Shown in pieces: positions 1 through 9,151 of a stretch of 64,000 bases of DNA. Source of the stretch: Inonotus obliquus. Lineage: Eukaryota; Basidiomycota; Agaricomycetes; Hymenochaetales; Hymenochaetaceae. Location of the stretch: assembly GCA_032164295.1 (NCBI GenBank), contig JAJHTX010000010.1, positions 496,001-560,000 on the forward strand, given 5' to 3'. The notes under the pieces are model-generated. The model was given only the letters and a program-made list of their open reading frames with translations. It did no database searches and was not told the DNA's origin. Position 1 is the stretch's first letter. Every line of letters starts with the position of its first letter. A program made the position numbers and the translations under genes.

Positions 1-659
1 CAGTTGTTCGTTGAAGCTATGGGCAACTTGTTGTAGTTGGAGGGTTGAGGGATTCAAGTTTGAGTAGAGAGGTAGAGTGAGTGAGAGATGAGTCTTTATC
101 CAATTCTCTTGAAAGTGAGTGATAGGTCACCGTGGGTGAGGAGCAATTAAATTGTCCACACCGAGGTAGGCAATGACAAGCTATGCAGAATAGATGTCAA
201 TGTCTAGAGGGACACACATACTCGAAGTCTCGAGTTATTAGATATCGACTTTGAGAGGGAGTTTATCACCAATGTCCAATTGGAACAGAGGCGATACAAT
301 ACCTTTGACTAGTACCAAACTAGTCCTTGAGCAATGCAGTTACCCAGTCTTAAGCTGTGGTCAACTGTATGCGACGAAACCTTGACTTGACTTGCAAATG
401 GTGTGACAAGAGGTCACAGAGTGATGTGAGCTTGTCTTGTTCTGGGGGAGAACTCTGGTGAGTTATTCTATGGGGAGTTAATTCTATGCTCCTCTGGGGG
501 GCTACATGCTGGTCCTTAAATACTAATTCCAAGACCAATTTACATAATCCACAGCATAAGCTAAAAATAGATCTGCATCAACCACATCATCAAAATTTGA
601 TATCTCCTTCCAAAGCTATGCATCAAATACTCCAAATCAAGTGATATGTATCAATGTAT
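1..659. other. AT-rich sequence without a gene
   Basis: I see no reading frame with codon structure, splice signals or a recognisable motif here. The only ORF of any length (350-538, minus) is short and resembles nothing I know. Confidence 0.5.
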
Positions 660-855
660 CAATGAGTTATTTGATGAATGATGCGCATCAATGAATTAAT
701 TGATGAGTGATGTGCATCAATGCATGATTTGATGAATGCTGTGCATCAATGAATTACTTGATAGATGCTGTGCATCAATGAGTTATTTGATGAATGATGC
801 GCATCAATGAGTTATTTGATGAATGATGTGCCATCAATGAATCAATTGATGAGTC
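660..855. repeat. 29-bp minisatellite, about 6.6 units
   Basis: Six and a half imperfect copies of a unit that begins CAATGAGTTATTTGATGAAT and ends GATGCGCAT run head to tail at 660, 689, 718, 747, 776, 805 (30 bases) and 835. Copies differ by one to five substitutions, so the array is not freshly expanded. Confidence 0.85.
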
Positions 856-864
856 CAGAATATG

Positions 865-1036
865 GTTCAAGGTGATGACCTGATCGATGATCTAATCGAT
901 GACTTGATGAATGACCTAATGGATGATATAATCGATTACTTGATGGATGAGATAATCGATGACCTAATGAATGATATAATCGATTACTTGATGGATGATA
1001 TAATCGATGACCTGATGGATGATATAATCGATTACC
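865..1036. repeat. 24-bp (12-bp sub-unit) GATGATATAATC minisatellite
   Basis: A second array follows at once, built from about 12-base blocks alternating GATGATATAATC with GATTACTTGATG or GATGACCTAATG. Because the unit is divisible by three, it keeps frames open on both strands and produces an Asp/Ile-rich repeat peptide on the plus strand (862-1173). I regard these frames as a by-product of the repeat. The unit shares the GATGAATGATG core with the array before it. Confidence 0.8.
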
Positions 1037-1797
1037 CAGTTTGGGCTTATTTGGTTTTTGGTATCTGGACTGTGGTCTTTGGTTTTTCCAGAGCGATGTA
1101 TCGGATGGCTTCTCAGATAAGACCAAATGAATGGTGCAACCGGTGGTTCTTGAACCTTCATTTCTGCTTCTAGAGCGTGACCATATAAAGAATGGTTTGT
1201 TTATCTATCGCCGCTCGAGTTCCTTTTCTGCAATTCTTTGTTCTAATGCCACCTTCACGACTTCGTGCACAACTTCACCATCTGCTCTGCCACGCTTCTG
1301 AACTTCTCAGGCTGACTTTTGTGTATCGTCGCGCTTCCTCTAACCCAATTCAGTGAGTTACTTTCTCGACACTTTGCGATCTTTATGCTTAATAGCACGA
1401 AGAGTATTTGTGGAGACGACTATCATGATCGAGGAGGAGTGGGTCGAGTGGGTACCGGTGCTTGTTACTAGACGAGTTGTGCTCAACGCTTGATAGTAAG
1501 CTTGGCACTTTCCATCGGCTTTCGATTTGCTAACTTGTGTGCAGAATTACGAGTTACTGCGACGTCCGATATTTCTTGTTTATCCTTTCTGATGTCCTAC
1601 TATGTTCTTGCTTCCGATAGTGTAAAGCATGCCAATATTACGATTGTTTATGTCCAGGCAATATCCTGGCCTGACAGCGCACTTGCGATCGCTGTCCTAT
1701 AGTAGATCGTACCAAATATGAATACTGTAACCAGCCCCGCGTATATTCCTTCGTAAGCCACTATAGTTATATTTAATTATATATTCGATTTTTGTGC
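1037..1797. other. No gene seen
   Basis: Short frames on both strands show no conserved motif and no convincing splice pattern. The stretch just after the minisatellite, 1050-1200, is unique sequence. Confidence 0.4.
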
Positions 1798-2438
1798 TTA
1801 TACTTTACTTGCTTTTGCTTTCTCTTTCTTTCCGTTGAGTAGGGCTAGTAGTATTCGGTGTAATAGGTTGGCGTGTGCTTGCGCGGAGTACAACGTTCCT
1901 CCTCCGTTTTCTAGTGCTCTCTTAAATACACTTTCGTGTGGCGTAGGTGATACCTTGCCTATAACCCTTCCTGTCTTGAAATGATCCCAGTAGAGATCTT
2001 GCCAAATTGGTTGCCTCGCTATTAGTTTCCACGCGTCTATATCCTTCGGCGCTCCTCGTTCTCGTTCCTGCGTTTGTTTTGTACGCTCCAATGTTAACCC
2101 GACCTGTGGTTCTAGGTTTCGGTGGTTGTTACTGATGTCTATTTGCCGTTCCAGGTGGCCTACTGATTGGATAAGGGAATTATTCAATCAGTCTATTTGA
2201 ATGACTAGTTCGTGCTATCACAATTACCTTTATTGGCAGTAGTCTGCGCTTGTTCCTTTAAGCTTGCCAAGAAGGGAGTTTAATCCAGATGTTTATCTCC
2301 GTGGAGGGTTCGTTGATTCTTGATCGACGGACCAATCTGGCTAATTCCTCGGTTTGAGGGGTTAATCCAAATTCTACAATACTGGTTATGGAATTGCTAA
2401 TCACCTTAGTGGACTGTGTAGCTGATCCGATCTGAAAC
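1798..2438 (-). pseudogene. Exon-like fragments of an unrecognised minus-strand gene
   Basis: Two minus-strand blocks look like coding exons. One, 2438 down to 2258, follows a TTTCAG acceptor and reads about 60 residues. The other, about 2150 down to 1798, follows CCAATCAG and reads about 117 residues rich in charged amino acids with a Lys-rich end. The first block closes with TAA before a usable donor (AAAG|GTAATT near 2220) is reached in the same frame, so the exons cannot be joined without a frame change. Neither has an ATG. They may be the 3' part of the locus starting at 3710. I recognise no domain. Confidence 0.25.
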
Positions 2439-2939
2439 AACTAGCAACTAACTAATATTGCAGTTGAACCTGATACTATAATTGTACAGTATTAAGTCAG
2501 CGCGCAGACGCGATTGTTATACTGATTGTTATTCACGATAAGGGAATATCGGGAATCGCACTACGTTGTGAGTAGCTCGTACCGTGCAGACAATAGGGAG
2601 AACAATCTAGTTGCAATCCGTATTTTTAGCTTTACTTCGATTTCACACAATCGGTTTAGTTCAGCCGTGTCGCTACTGGTAATTTACTGGCTCGCAAGTA
2701 ATTGATGTTACGATTTAACTTAGGGACTTATGGTAGGGTCCCTTGACTTGGATTAAACTGCTAGGTCGGCTCTACGATGGCCTCCTTATATACTAATTTA
2801 CATGTGTGACGTTACTACTTTGTTACTTACTGTTTATGGCATTTATCTGTTTCTTCCTTTATGATACCTGGTCCGTGCTTTCTCTTTACTTCCTTCCTTA
2901 TTTCACTACCTCTGTGTTACTAGCCTCGCTTTGATTAGT

Positions 2940-3710
2940 TTAGTGTAGTGGGCGGTACCATCTTGTAGATAGGTTTGATCCTTGTGTAGGTAACGGCACT
3001 TGATCTAATTCAGCTATTCTAGGTAATTGCTGAGTCATCTGTTCTTGTATTTCGGGTCTCGTTGGTATTGGTAGGATCGGTCGTGGTACAGTCAGCCAGT
3101 TTCGAATAGTTTGCACTCGTGTATATCCTGGTGTTGTCCTGGCGCGTTGTAGGTTTATCCCTTGTACTCCTTGTAGGTGTATTACTCCGCCGTACTGTTC
3201 TACCTTTGTTTCCATTATGGTATATCCATAAGGTAATCCTCGACTTATGTAATTCATTATCCAATGCCCCCAAGCATATGCAGTCCTCTCATTTGTTCCG
3301 GTTTGGTCTCGCTTGTAAGCAATGTCGACATCTACTATAGCTGCATCGCATCGTTCGTGTCTTCCTTCCTGTGCTACGTTTCGTATTCCGATCATCATTA
3401 CAAAGTATCCGGCGTCGTAGGATAATACTCGTATCTCCCTTTCATAAGCCTTTTGCATTTGTTGGTTAGGGTCGTAGGTTAGTTCTACAAATCGACGTCG
3501 TATCATTATGTCGGCTTGTCCGTTCATTATGTCTCCGTACGTGATCTCTCTGATTAATTCTCGCATCAGTCCTCCAGCTAGTTCTTTAGCTGGGCGGCAC
3601 GTGTTGCAACATCGTAGTATATTGCTTCGCGGTGTCGGGGGAACGATGGGCTGTTCTAGTACTTGTATTACTGCCGCTAACCGCTCTTGTATTCTACGTA
3701 GGACGCTCAT
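2940..3710 (-). CDS. Orphan ORF, 256 aa, function unknown
   Basis: An uninterrupted minus-strand frame starts at the ATG at 3710 (protein start MSVLRRIQERLAAVIQVLEQ) and runs 256 codons, which is long for this otherwise broken neighbourhood. The predicted protein is soluble with no membrane segment: an Arg/Leu helix, a Cys pair (RCCNTC, about residues 28-33), a charged middle part and a Pro-rich C-terminus. The frame is open upstream to 3836, but that part overlaps a reverse-transcriptase relic in another frame, so I prefer the ATG at 3710. I do not recognise the family. A mobile-element accessory ORF or a lineage-specific gene are both possible. Confidence 0.4.
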   Translation of the reverse strand: MSVLRRIQERLAAVIQVLEQPIVPPTPRSNILRCCNTCRPAKELAGGLMRELIREITYGDIMNGQADIMIRRRFVELTYDPNQQMQKAYEREIRVLSYDAGYFVMMIGIRNVAQEGRHERCDAAIVDVDIAYKRDQTGTNERTAYAWGHWIMNYISRGLPYGYTIMETKVEQYGGVIHLQGVQGINLQRARTTPGYTRVQTIRNWLTVPRPILPIPTRPEIQEQMTQQLPRIAELDQVPLPTQGSNLSTRWYRPLH

Positions 3711-3741
3711 AGTTATTGGCTTATTAATGATGGATAATACT

Positions 3742-3836
3742 ACCTTTCTAACACTAGGGAGTCCAGGGTTTCCCTCAGCTTGGTGGGTTCGACCTTGTCG
3801 AAGAAGCCTTGAATGTCGACCGCTAAGGCCGAGCAC
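3742..3836 (-). pseudogene. Relic of a LINE-like (non-LTR) reverse transcriptase, motif A region
   Basis: Read on the minus strand from about 3830, a short frame gives ALAVDIQGFFDKVEPTKLRE and continues to a TAG just past 3742. The VDIQGFFDxV block is the catalytic-Asp motif (motif A) seen in reverse transcriptases of Tad-type fungal non-LTR elements. No other RT motif is preserved on either side, and the duplicated cipC promoter begins within a few bases, so this is a truncated remnant. Confidence 0.5.
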
Positions 3837-4284
3837 TTCAGGTTCCTGCTCTTACAGCTACGTGCAAAACAAATTGCAAATCATACTGGGAGTCTTGATG
3901 CCCACGTGATATTACCATTTTGGGTATCTACAGCCCCTGAACAAAGTAAATCATACTGTACAAGTCGTGATGTTGTCCAAGTTTCTAAATTTATTTTTCG
4001 AGGCTTTCTTTCGTATTCCAGCAGTGACCAGACAAATCACAGAAGAAACGTGTTCAAAATGACGCAAAATGTTGATTTTCTATGTATTTCTCATGCTCAG
4101 CCATTCTCTTGCGATGAACTTCGTGATTTGCATGTTGTATCAAAATAACATGCCAACAGAATCCAAATTCGGAGCTATTATCCCACGGTAATGGTTCTGA
4201 CTCGGAGTAGTTTGCATTCGACTTGGAATTGTACCGCAGTACTTGATCACCTCGGGCGGGAAACCGGACACGTTATGATTATGC

Positions 4285-4292
4285 TGACGTCA
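4285..4292. promoter_or_regulatory. TGACGTCA (CRE/ATF-type) palindrome, copy 1
   Basis: Perfect 8-base CRE palindrome 249 bases upstream of the cipC copy 1 ATG. The same palindrome stands at a similar distance in copy 2. bZIP/ATF factors of stress pathways bind such sites; binding here is inferred. Confidence 0.45.
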
Positions 4293-4333
4293 GGCGATCA
4301 TCGGATCTACTAATTCCGAACATCAGCACGAGT

Positions 4334-4339
4334 TATAAA
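4334..4339 (+). promoter_or_regulatory. TATA box of cipC copy 1
   Basis: TATAAA in a TTATAAATAAC context, 207 bases before the ATG. The equivalent element of copy 2 lies 205 bases before its ATG. Confidence 0.5.
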
Positions 4340-4540
4340 TAACTATCGGCATGACGCTCTATCAGATCAGAGTATCCATCGTTCACTACAAATACAATCG
4401 ATCTCAGCCGCGCGGATGAGGTACCAGTAAACTCCCTCCCGTACACATCTTCAAACTAAAGCACGAGAAGGTGAGTTATCAAGTGATCAATGTGATCTCG
4501 CAAACGTACGATAACTGTAGAAGACCAATAGTCAGAGCAA

Positions 4541-4804
4541 ATGGACACGATGCTCGGCATGTTCGGCGGCGGCAACGAGGGCTTCACGCCGTTCTCAGAG
4601 TCAAGGGCACAAGAACATTATCGAGATTTATACCTTCAAGAACGTCCCAGACATGAAGCGAGTTGGACACATGAAGGTGCGTTGTTTGACGCGGACTTTG
4701 CTGTTGCATACTGAAATGGTTGTGTACGTGGTGTAGGCATCGCTGCAGCAGCAGGGTTTGCTGCGATGCATGCTTACGAGTCCCACCTCCGCGCAACAGG
4801 ATAG
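4541..4804 (+). pseudogene. CipC-like gene, copy 1, truncated by a nonsense codon
   Basis: Two exons, 4541-4676 and 4737-4804, line up base for base in structure with the complete copy at 7426. The frame gives 67 residues, including the AAAGFAAMHAYESHLRATG start of the CipC/DUF3759 domain, then hits TAG at 4802 where copy 2 has CAG (Gln). Sequence after the stop no longer matches copy 2, so the C-terminal half of the domain and the Gly/Tyr tail are gone. The promoter is still intact, so a short transcript is possible. Confidence 0.7.
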
Positions 4805-5129
4805 GAGGTGATGCAGTGCCAGCACCTCACACCGTGCTTTCTACTCTATCATACTTCATCGGAGCAGAAAGAAGTACCGAGTTGTCAACCCCTCTAAAGG
4901 ATTGAAGTGAAAAGCAGAAACCGAAACCTTGAGTAAGAAGTATCTGCGCAAACTGCATACGATCACATATATTCTAGTCTCCAATAAAACAATCGAACTC
5001 TATGACCGTGCAGATTCATCTCTGGAGCTCCTACCGCAACTCACTCCTTCTCCCTTCTCATCGATAGGAGGCAAACTATCACCGGACTTCGTTCTAACGG
5101 GTTTCTAATTTGGGTATCTTTCATTATAC

Positions 5130-5297
5130 TTACTTGATTTTCTTTCCTGAGCACTGCCGGCTTCGTTTCCGCCTTCAAGTTCAGATGATGTTCCTTCCGG
5201 TACATTTCCGCTTCGATTTTGTTTGCTAGGTCTTTCGTCCGTCCGGTTTCAACTCGTCTCCACTTCGCTTTTTTGACTTTTCCTGTCCTGAGCTCAT
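5130..5297 (-). pseudogene. Decayed small charged ORF, possible paralogue of the one at 6422
   Basis: From an ATG at 5297 the minus strand reads a Ser/Lys-rich start (MSSGQEKSKKRSGDELKPDG) and meets TAG after about 23 codons. One base out of frame the reading continues as a charged helix for about 32 codons to a GTAAGT near 5130. Length, composition and the flanking sequence (5360-5425 resembles 6690-6745) suggest a broken sister of the 70-residue ORF at 6422-6634. Confidence 0.3.
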
Positions 5298-5299
5298 GA

Positions 5300-6421
5300 T
5301 ACGTGTGCTTAGTAGTTCAACTGTAAGACGAAATGATCTCGAGGCAGAGAAAGTGCGGCAGAGCTAATGGTGAGGGAGAGGTTCGCAGAACTTTGGTAGT
5401 CAATAGTATTGGTTTGCCTATGCTCACCCTCACCTTTGCGTATCACCACTTACGAAGCAAGTTTGTGCCAAATTCGCACTCGTCTGGCGAGAGCCTCACA
5501 TTGCGATTTTGTAATCAACACCATAAATAGAAGGATGCACTATCTGTCCAAGCCAAAGAGGCGAGAGGCTTGACCAAATCCCGAACAATCAGTCTAGCTA
5601 TGCTGATATTGTTTAACCAGATGCGTTACCCTTGAGGTTTCTACGCGGATAACCGGCACTCGAGCAGTTGTTCTTTCTTGAGAGATGAAAGGAGGAGGAT
5701 AAGAGAAGGCACGACCTTGCGCAAACATACCCTGCAAAATTGCTCCAAGTTTCAAGTTGCTGCTGGAGTTGGGAAGGCGGGCAAGGTTGACCAGGACGAC
5801 GAAGGGGACTGTGGTCGACTTGGTCAATACGTAACTAGCGGGTATATATAGTGCCTACGTAGGTACTAAGCTCGGAGTGAAGAGTAAAGAGTAAGAGTAA
5901 GTACAATAGACGATAGTGGCCCTTCTTACCCAGAAACTTCCCACGGTAGTCGAGTACACCACAACCACAACACCCACCAACAACTGACATCGGATCATCA
6001 GATCTTTGGTTACCAAAGAAATTTAAGGTCAGGTGTAATCCTGCGCTGTCTCTTCATGTTCAAGGAAACTTAATATATTCAGCATTAAAATCATCGTTAC
6101 TGTGATTCAGCAGCTCGGACCGTGAGTGTTGCCAGTGGTCATACTATACCTCATGAAAGCAATAAGAAGTACCCTCGGGTGGTTGTCCCGTAAAAAGGCT
6201 TGGTAAAGAGCGAAACTGCCAAGGGCAGTCTCGACACGAGATCTGAGTCCAAGTTATCCGTGCGTATCATGTATAGTCCGAGTCATGAATATATTGTATT
6301 CTAAGTCTAGTACATAACATGGAACACATATATCATGACGGTGAGGATCTCTCTCTGAAGTATCCCAACTAACCCGATCTAATTAGCAGAAGGATCTTCT
6401 TTGAGAGGAGTCAATCCTCCC
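5300..6421. other. No gene seen
   Basis: The stretch 5360-5425 resembles 6690-6745, which extends the local duplication. Otherwise I see only short frames and no recognisable domain. Confidence 0.4.
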
Positions 6422-6634
6422 CTACTTCTTTGTACGACTTTCCTCAGCCTCCTCAGGATCTTCAGATGGTTTCCTCTTCCTGCGTTTCCTTTCTTCCTCT
6501 TTCTCTTGCGCTTCATGGGCCACATTCTCCTCTTCCAACTTTTTAAATGCATCCCTTAATTTTTTTTCATACGTGGACGGTGTATTTTGACTCGGAGTTC
6601 CTTTTTTATCACTGCCCGAATTACCTTGACTCAT
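6422..6634 (-). CDS. Small highly charged coiled-coil-like protein, 70 aa
   Basis: An intronless frame with ATG at 6634 encodes 70 residues: a Ser/Gly/Gln-rich start, then YEKKLRDAFKKLEEENVAHE leading into a run of Lys, Arg and Glu. The centre should form a charged helix or coiled coil, and the basic KRRKRK cluster could act as a nuclear localisation signal. It is divergent from the complete cipC copy 2, 791 bases away. I do not know the family. A degraded relative lies at 5130-5297, which is the best argument that it is, or was, a real gene. Confidence 0.35.
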   Translation of the reverse strand: MSQGNSGSDKKGTPSQNTPSTYEKKLRDAFKKLEEENVAHEAQEKEEERKRRKRKPSEDPEEAEESRTKK

Positions 6635-7180
6635 GAAGTTTAGATGTGAAGTTTTTATGCGGAGTATGTGTGCAGAGGAAACAATAGTGGGAGGGTTCGT
6701 GAAGCTTTGGCAGTATTATATAGTAGTATCAGTTTGTTCTTACAGCTACTTGCAAACAAATTGCAAAGAACAAACTGGAAGTCTTGAGGCGCACGTGATA
6801 TTACCATTTTGAGCATCTAAGACTACAGCCCTCCCTGATAAAGTAATACATGTCGTCCAAGTTTCTAAATTCATTTTTCGAAGCTTTCTCTCGTATTCAA
6901 ATAGTTACCAGACAATGACGCCAAATGTTAATTTTCTATGTATTTCTCATGCTCAGTTTTTCTCATGCGATGAACTTCGTGATTTCAAGTTGAATGTTGT
7001 GGTAAAATAACATGTCGATAGAACCCATATTCGGAACTAGTATTCCCAAGGTGATGATTCTACCGAGTACTCGGAGTAGTTTTGCATTCGACTTCATAGT
7101 TGTATGTACCGCGGCACTTGCAATGCTCAGGACTTGATCATTTCGGGCGGGAAACCAGACACGTTTTGGCGTGATTATGC

Positions 7181-7188
7181 TGACGTCA
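7181..7188. promoter_or_regulatory. TGACGTCA (CRE/ATF-type) palindrome, copy 2
   Basis: Perfect CRE palindrome 238 bases upstream of the last base before the cipC copy 2 ATG. It is kept in both duplicates although nearby bases have changed. Confidence 0.45.
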
Positions 7189-7220
7189 GGGGACTATCGA
7201 GCCTACTAACTCCGAGCAGT

Positions 7221-7226
7221 TATAAA
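7221..7226 (+). promoter_or_regulatory. TATA box of cipC copy 2
   Basis: TATAAA 205 bases upstream of the ATG. A strong donor (AAG|GTGAGT at 7358) and acceptors near 7405 or 7416 suggest an intron in the 5' untranslated region, which would explain the long leader. Confidence 0.5.
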
Positions 7227-7425
7227 TAACTATCGGCATGACGCTCTATCAGATCAGAGTACTCGTTGTTCAGTACAAATACAATCGATCTCAGCCGCGT
7301 GGATGAGGTATCAGCAAACCCCCTCCCGTACACATCTCCAGACTGAAGCACTAGAAGGTGAGTTATCAAGTGATCAATGTCCTGGATTACGTACGATAAC
7401 TGTAGAAGACCAATAGTCAGAGTAA

Positions 7426-8284
7426 ATGGACACGATGCTCGGCATGTTCGGCGGCGGCAACGAGGGCTTCACGCCGTTCTCAGAGTCAAGGGCACAAGAG
7501 CATTATCAAGATTTATACCTTCAAGAACGTCCTAGACACGAAGCGAGTTGGACACATGAAGGTACGTGCTTTGACCCGGACTTTGCTGTTACATACTGAA
7601 ATGGTTGTGTACGTGGTGTAGGCATCGCTGCAGCAGCAGGGTTTGCTGCGATGCATGCTTACGAGTCCCATCTCCGCGCAACAGGACAGGAGGTTTCCCA
7701 TGGAAAGATGAAAGTAAATCCCTTTCCCGGATCTTTACGATCCCTCTCACGGACACGGGTACCCATCATGTGCATGCCGCGGCTGACCAACCTCACAGGA
7801 ACTCCTCGCAGCAATCGCAGCAGCCGAAGTCGACAAACTCGTCGAAACAAAAGGTCTCGACTGGGTTGACAAACACCGAGCAAAGAAACTTGCCGAACAC
7901 CAAGCTCACGCACTCGCCCAACAGCGTTATGGTGATTATAACACCGGATGGGAATATGCTACTAGTTCCGCTCAGCAGCAGGGTCCAGCTCCAGCGAGGG
8001 AGTATGACTTTTATGGAGGGGTGCCTTGGGGTGCACAGGGGTGTCCGTCGTATGGGTGGTACGACCAGAGGCACGGTGGAGGAGGTTATGGAGGACCAGG
8101 ATATGGTTCGGGTGGATACGGTGGGTATGAGGGAGGACCTAGTTATGGAGGTGGTGGATACGGTGCTGGGTATTCCGCGGGTGGATATCCTCAACAGCAA
8201 GGTTACCCAGCAGGCGGATACGGTCAGGAGTATTATGAAGGGCCCGGGTATAACCAAGGACCGCCTCGCGGGTATGGTTATTAG
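7426..8284 (+). CDS. CipC-like (DUF3759) stress-response protein with Gly/Tyr-rich tail, 237 aa
   Basis: Three exons, 7426-7561, 7622-7713 and 7799-8284, keep one frame of 237 codons plus TAG. Residues 46-125 have the hallmark pattern of fungal CipC (concanamycin-induced protein C) relatives: AAAAGFAAMHAYESHL, then an Ala/Glu/Asp helix with AAEVDKLVETKGLDWVDKHR and AQQRYGDY. In the family this small cytosolic protein rises under antibiotic, oxidative and host-contact stress; its biochemical role is unknown. Residues from about 135 form a low-complexity tail of Gly, Tyr, Gln and Pro with GGYGG motifs, resembling condensate-forming tails; I infer this only from composition. The complete gene lies downstream of a truncated twin at 4541. 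Confidence 0.8.
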
Positions 8285-9151
8285 TTTCACGAATATAAAT
8301 CATTGAAGTGGGAAGTCACGAATCCTTCCAGCAGAATCTAGTCGTCTATATTACCTTCACACTTAATATGACCCTGCAGAGTAGTAACTGTTTTTTGCAC
8401 GGCGAGTAACACATCTCACTGTAATCCACCTATGCGTGTCTGTGTATCAATGTTTTGATGACAATCGTCCCTCTCTCGTCTGTTTGACCAGAAATCTGGT
8501 TGCAACGAGAGAGACCGATGAATGAAAAATAAGCGTAGTAAACGCTAGTGGGTGAGAGAAGGGAGTCAGTGATTTTATATCGTGATAATATCGGAATAAC
8601 GCACATAAGAACTCTCCTGGCCTGCTGCTTTGAGGGAAGTGACGAATTTGAGGGAAGTGACGAATCAACGCATTGGACCGAGATAATTCCATAGAATCTA
8701 CCGCATTCACGAGTACATCCGAAAAAAAATCGAAATCTCTCTTGCTTTTCTATCTACATTGCAGCTTTTTAGAAAACATCGTAAAGTCGCAACATCAAAC
8801 AAGCCAGAAATGGCGCGTGTGTGCGGGGAAGGGAGGGGGGGGGGAACTGGCGATCTAAATACCCACAAGGACTCGCAGAATCAGATCCAGAAAAGGAGGT
8901 GGGAGGAAATAGGGTTCCGAAGCAATTGAAGAAGTAATAAGAAAAGGGGGAATAAAAGTAAGAAGTGATAGCAAAGCAAGTGATCCACAGCAGATGTTAG
9001 ATAAGCGTCATATAGGTGTGAATGGGTGGCTAATGTTATATATCATTGCGAGTAGGAGCGTAACGAAACATCAGTGAAGTCAGTAGCGTGAAGGCCATCT
9101 CGGGGGAAGAAAACGAGGGAGACGGAATTAACGGCAGCCAAGTGGTATGCA
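8285..9151. other. Intergenic, convergent 3' ends
   Basis: Between the stop of the cipC gene and the stop of the convergent Spt7 gene I see no coding frame. A G-run (about 8827-8843) and purine-rich sequence at 8880-8960 are the only notable features. Confidence 0.5.

Larger units (their letters stand above)
3845..4810 (+). repeat. Duplication copy 1 (cipC promoter, exon 1 and part of exon 2)
   Basis: This segment matches about 6735-7690 in the same orientation with small indels. It includes an ACGTGATATTACCATTTT block, a CGGGCGGGAAACC block, a TGACGTCA palindrome, a TATAAA box and the 5' coding part of a CipC-like gene. Similarity ends shortly after the premature stop at 4804. Confidence 0.85.
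6735..7690 (+). repeat. Duplication copy 2 (cipC promoter and 5' coding part)
   Basis: Counterpart of 3845-4810. The two ATGs are 2885 bases apart, so the arrangement is a head-to-tail tandem with unrelated sequence between the units. Confidence 0.85.

Noticed and set aside
862..1173. 103-codon plus-strand ORF rich in Asp and Ile
   Set aside because: It is produced by the 24-bp repeat, which keeps several frames on both strands open. No codon bias or conserved end.
8447..8710. Minus-strand 87-codon ORF between cipC and Spt7
   Set aside because: No motif, no splice context, composition like noncoding sequence.
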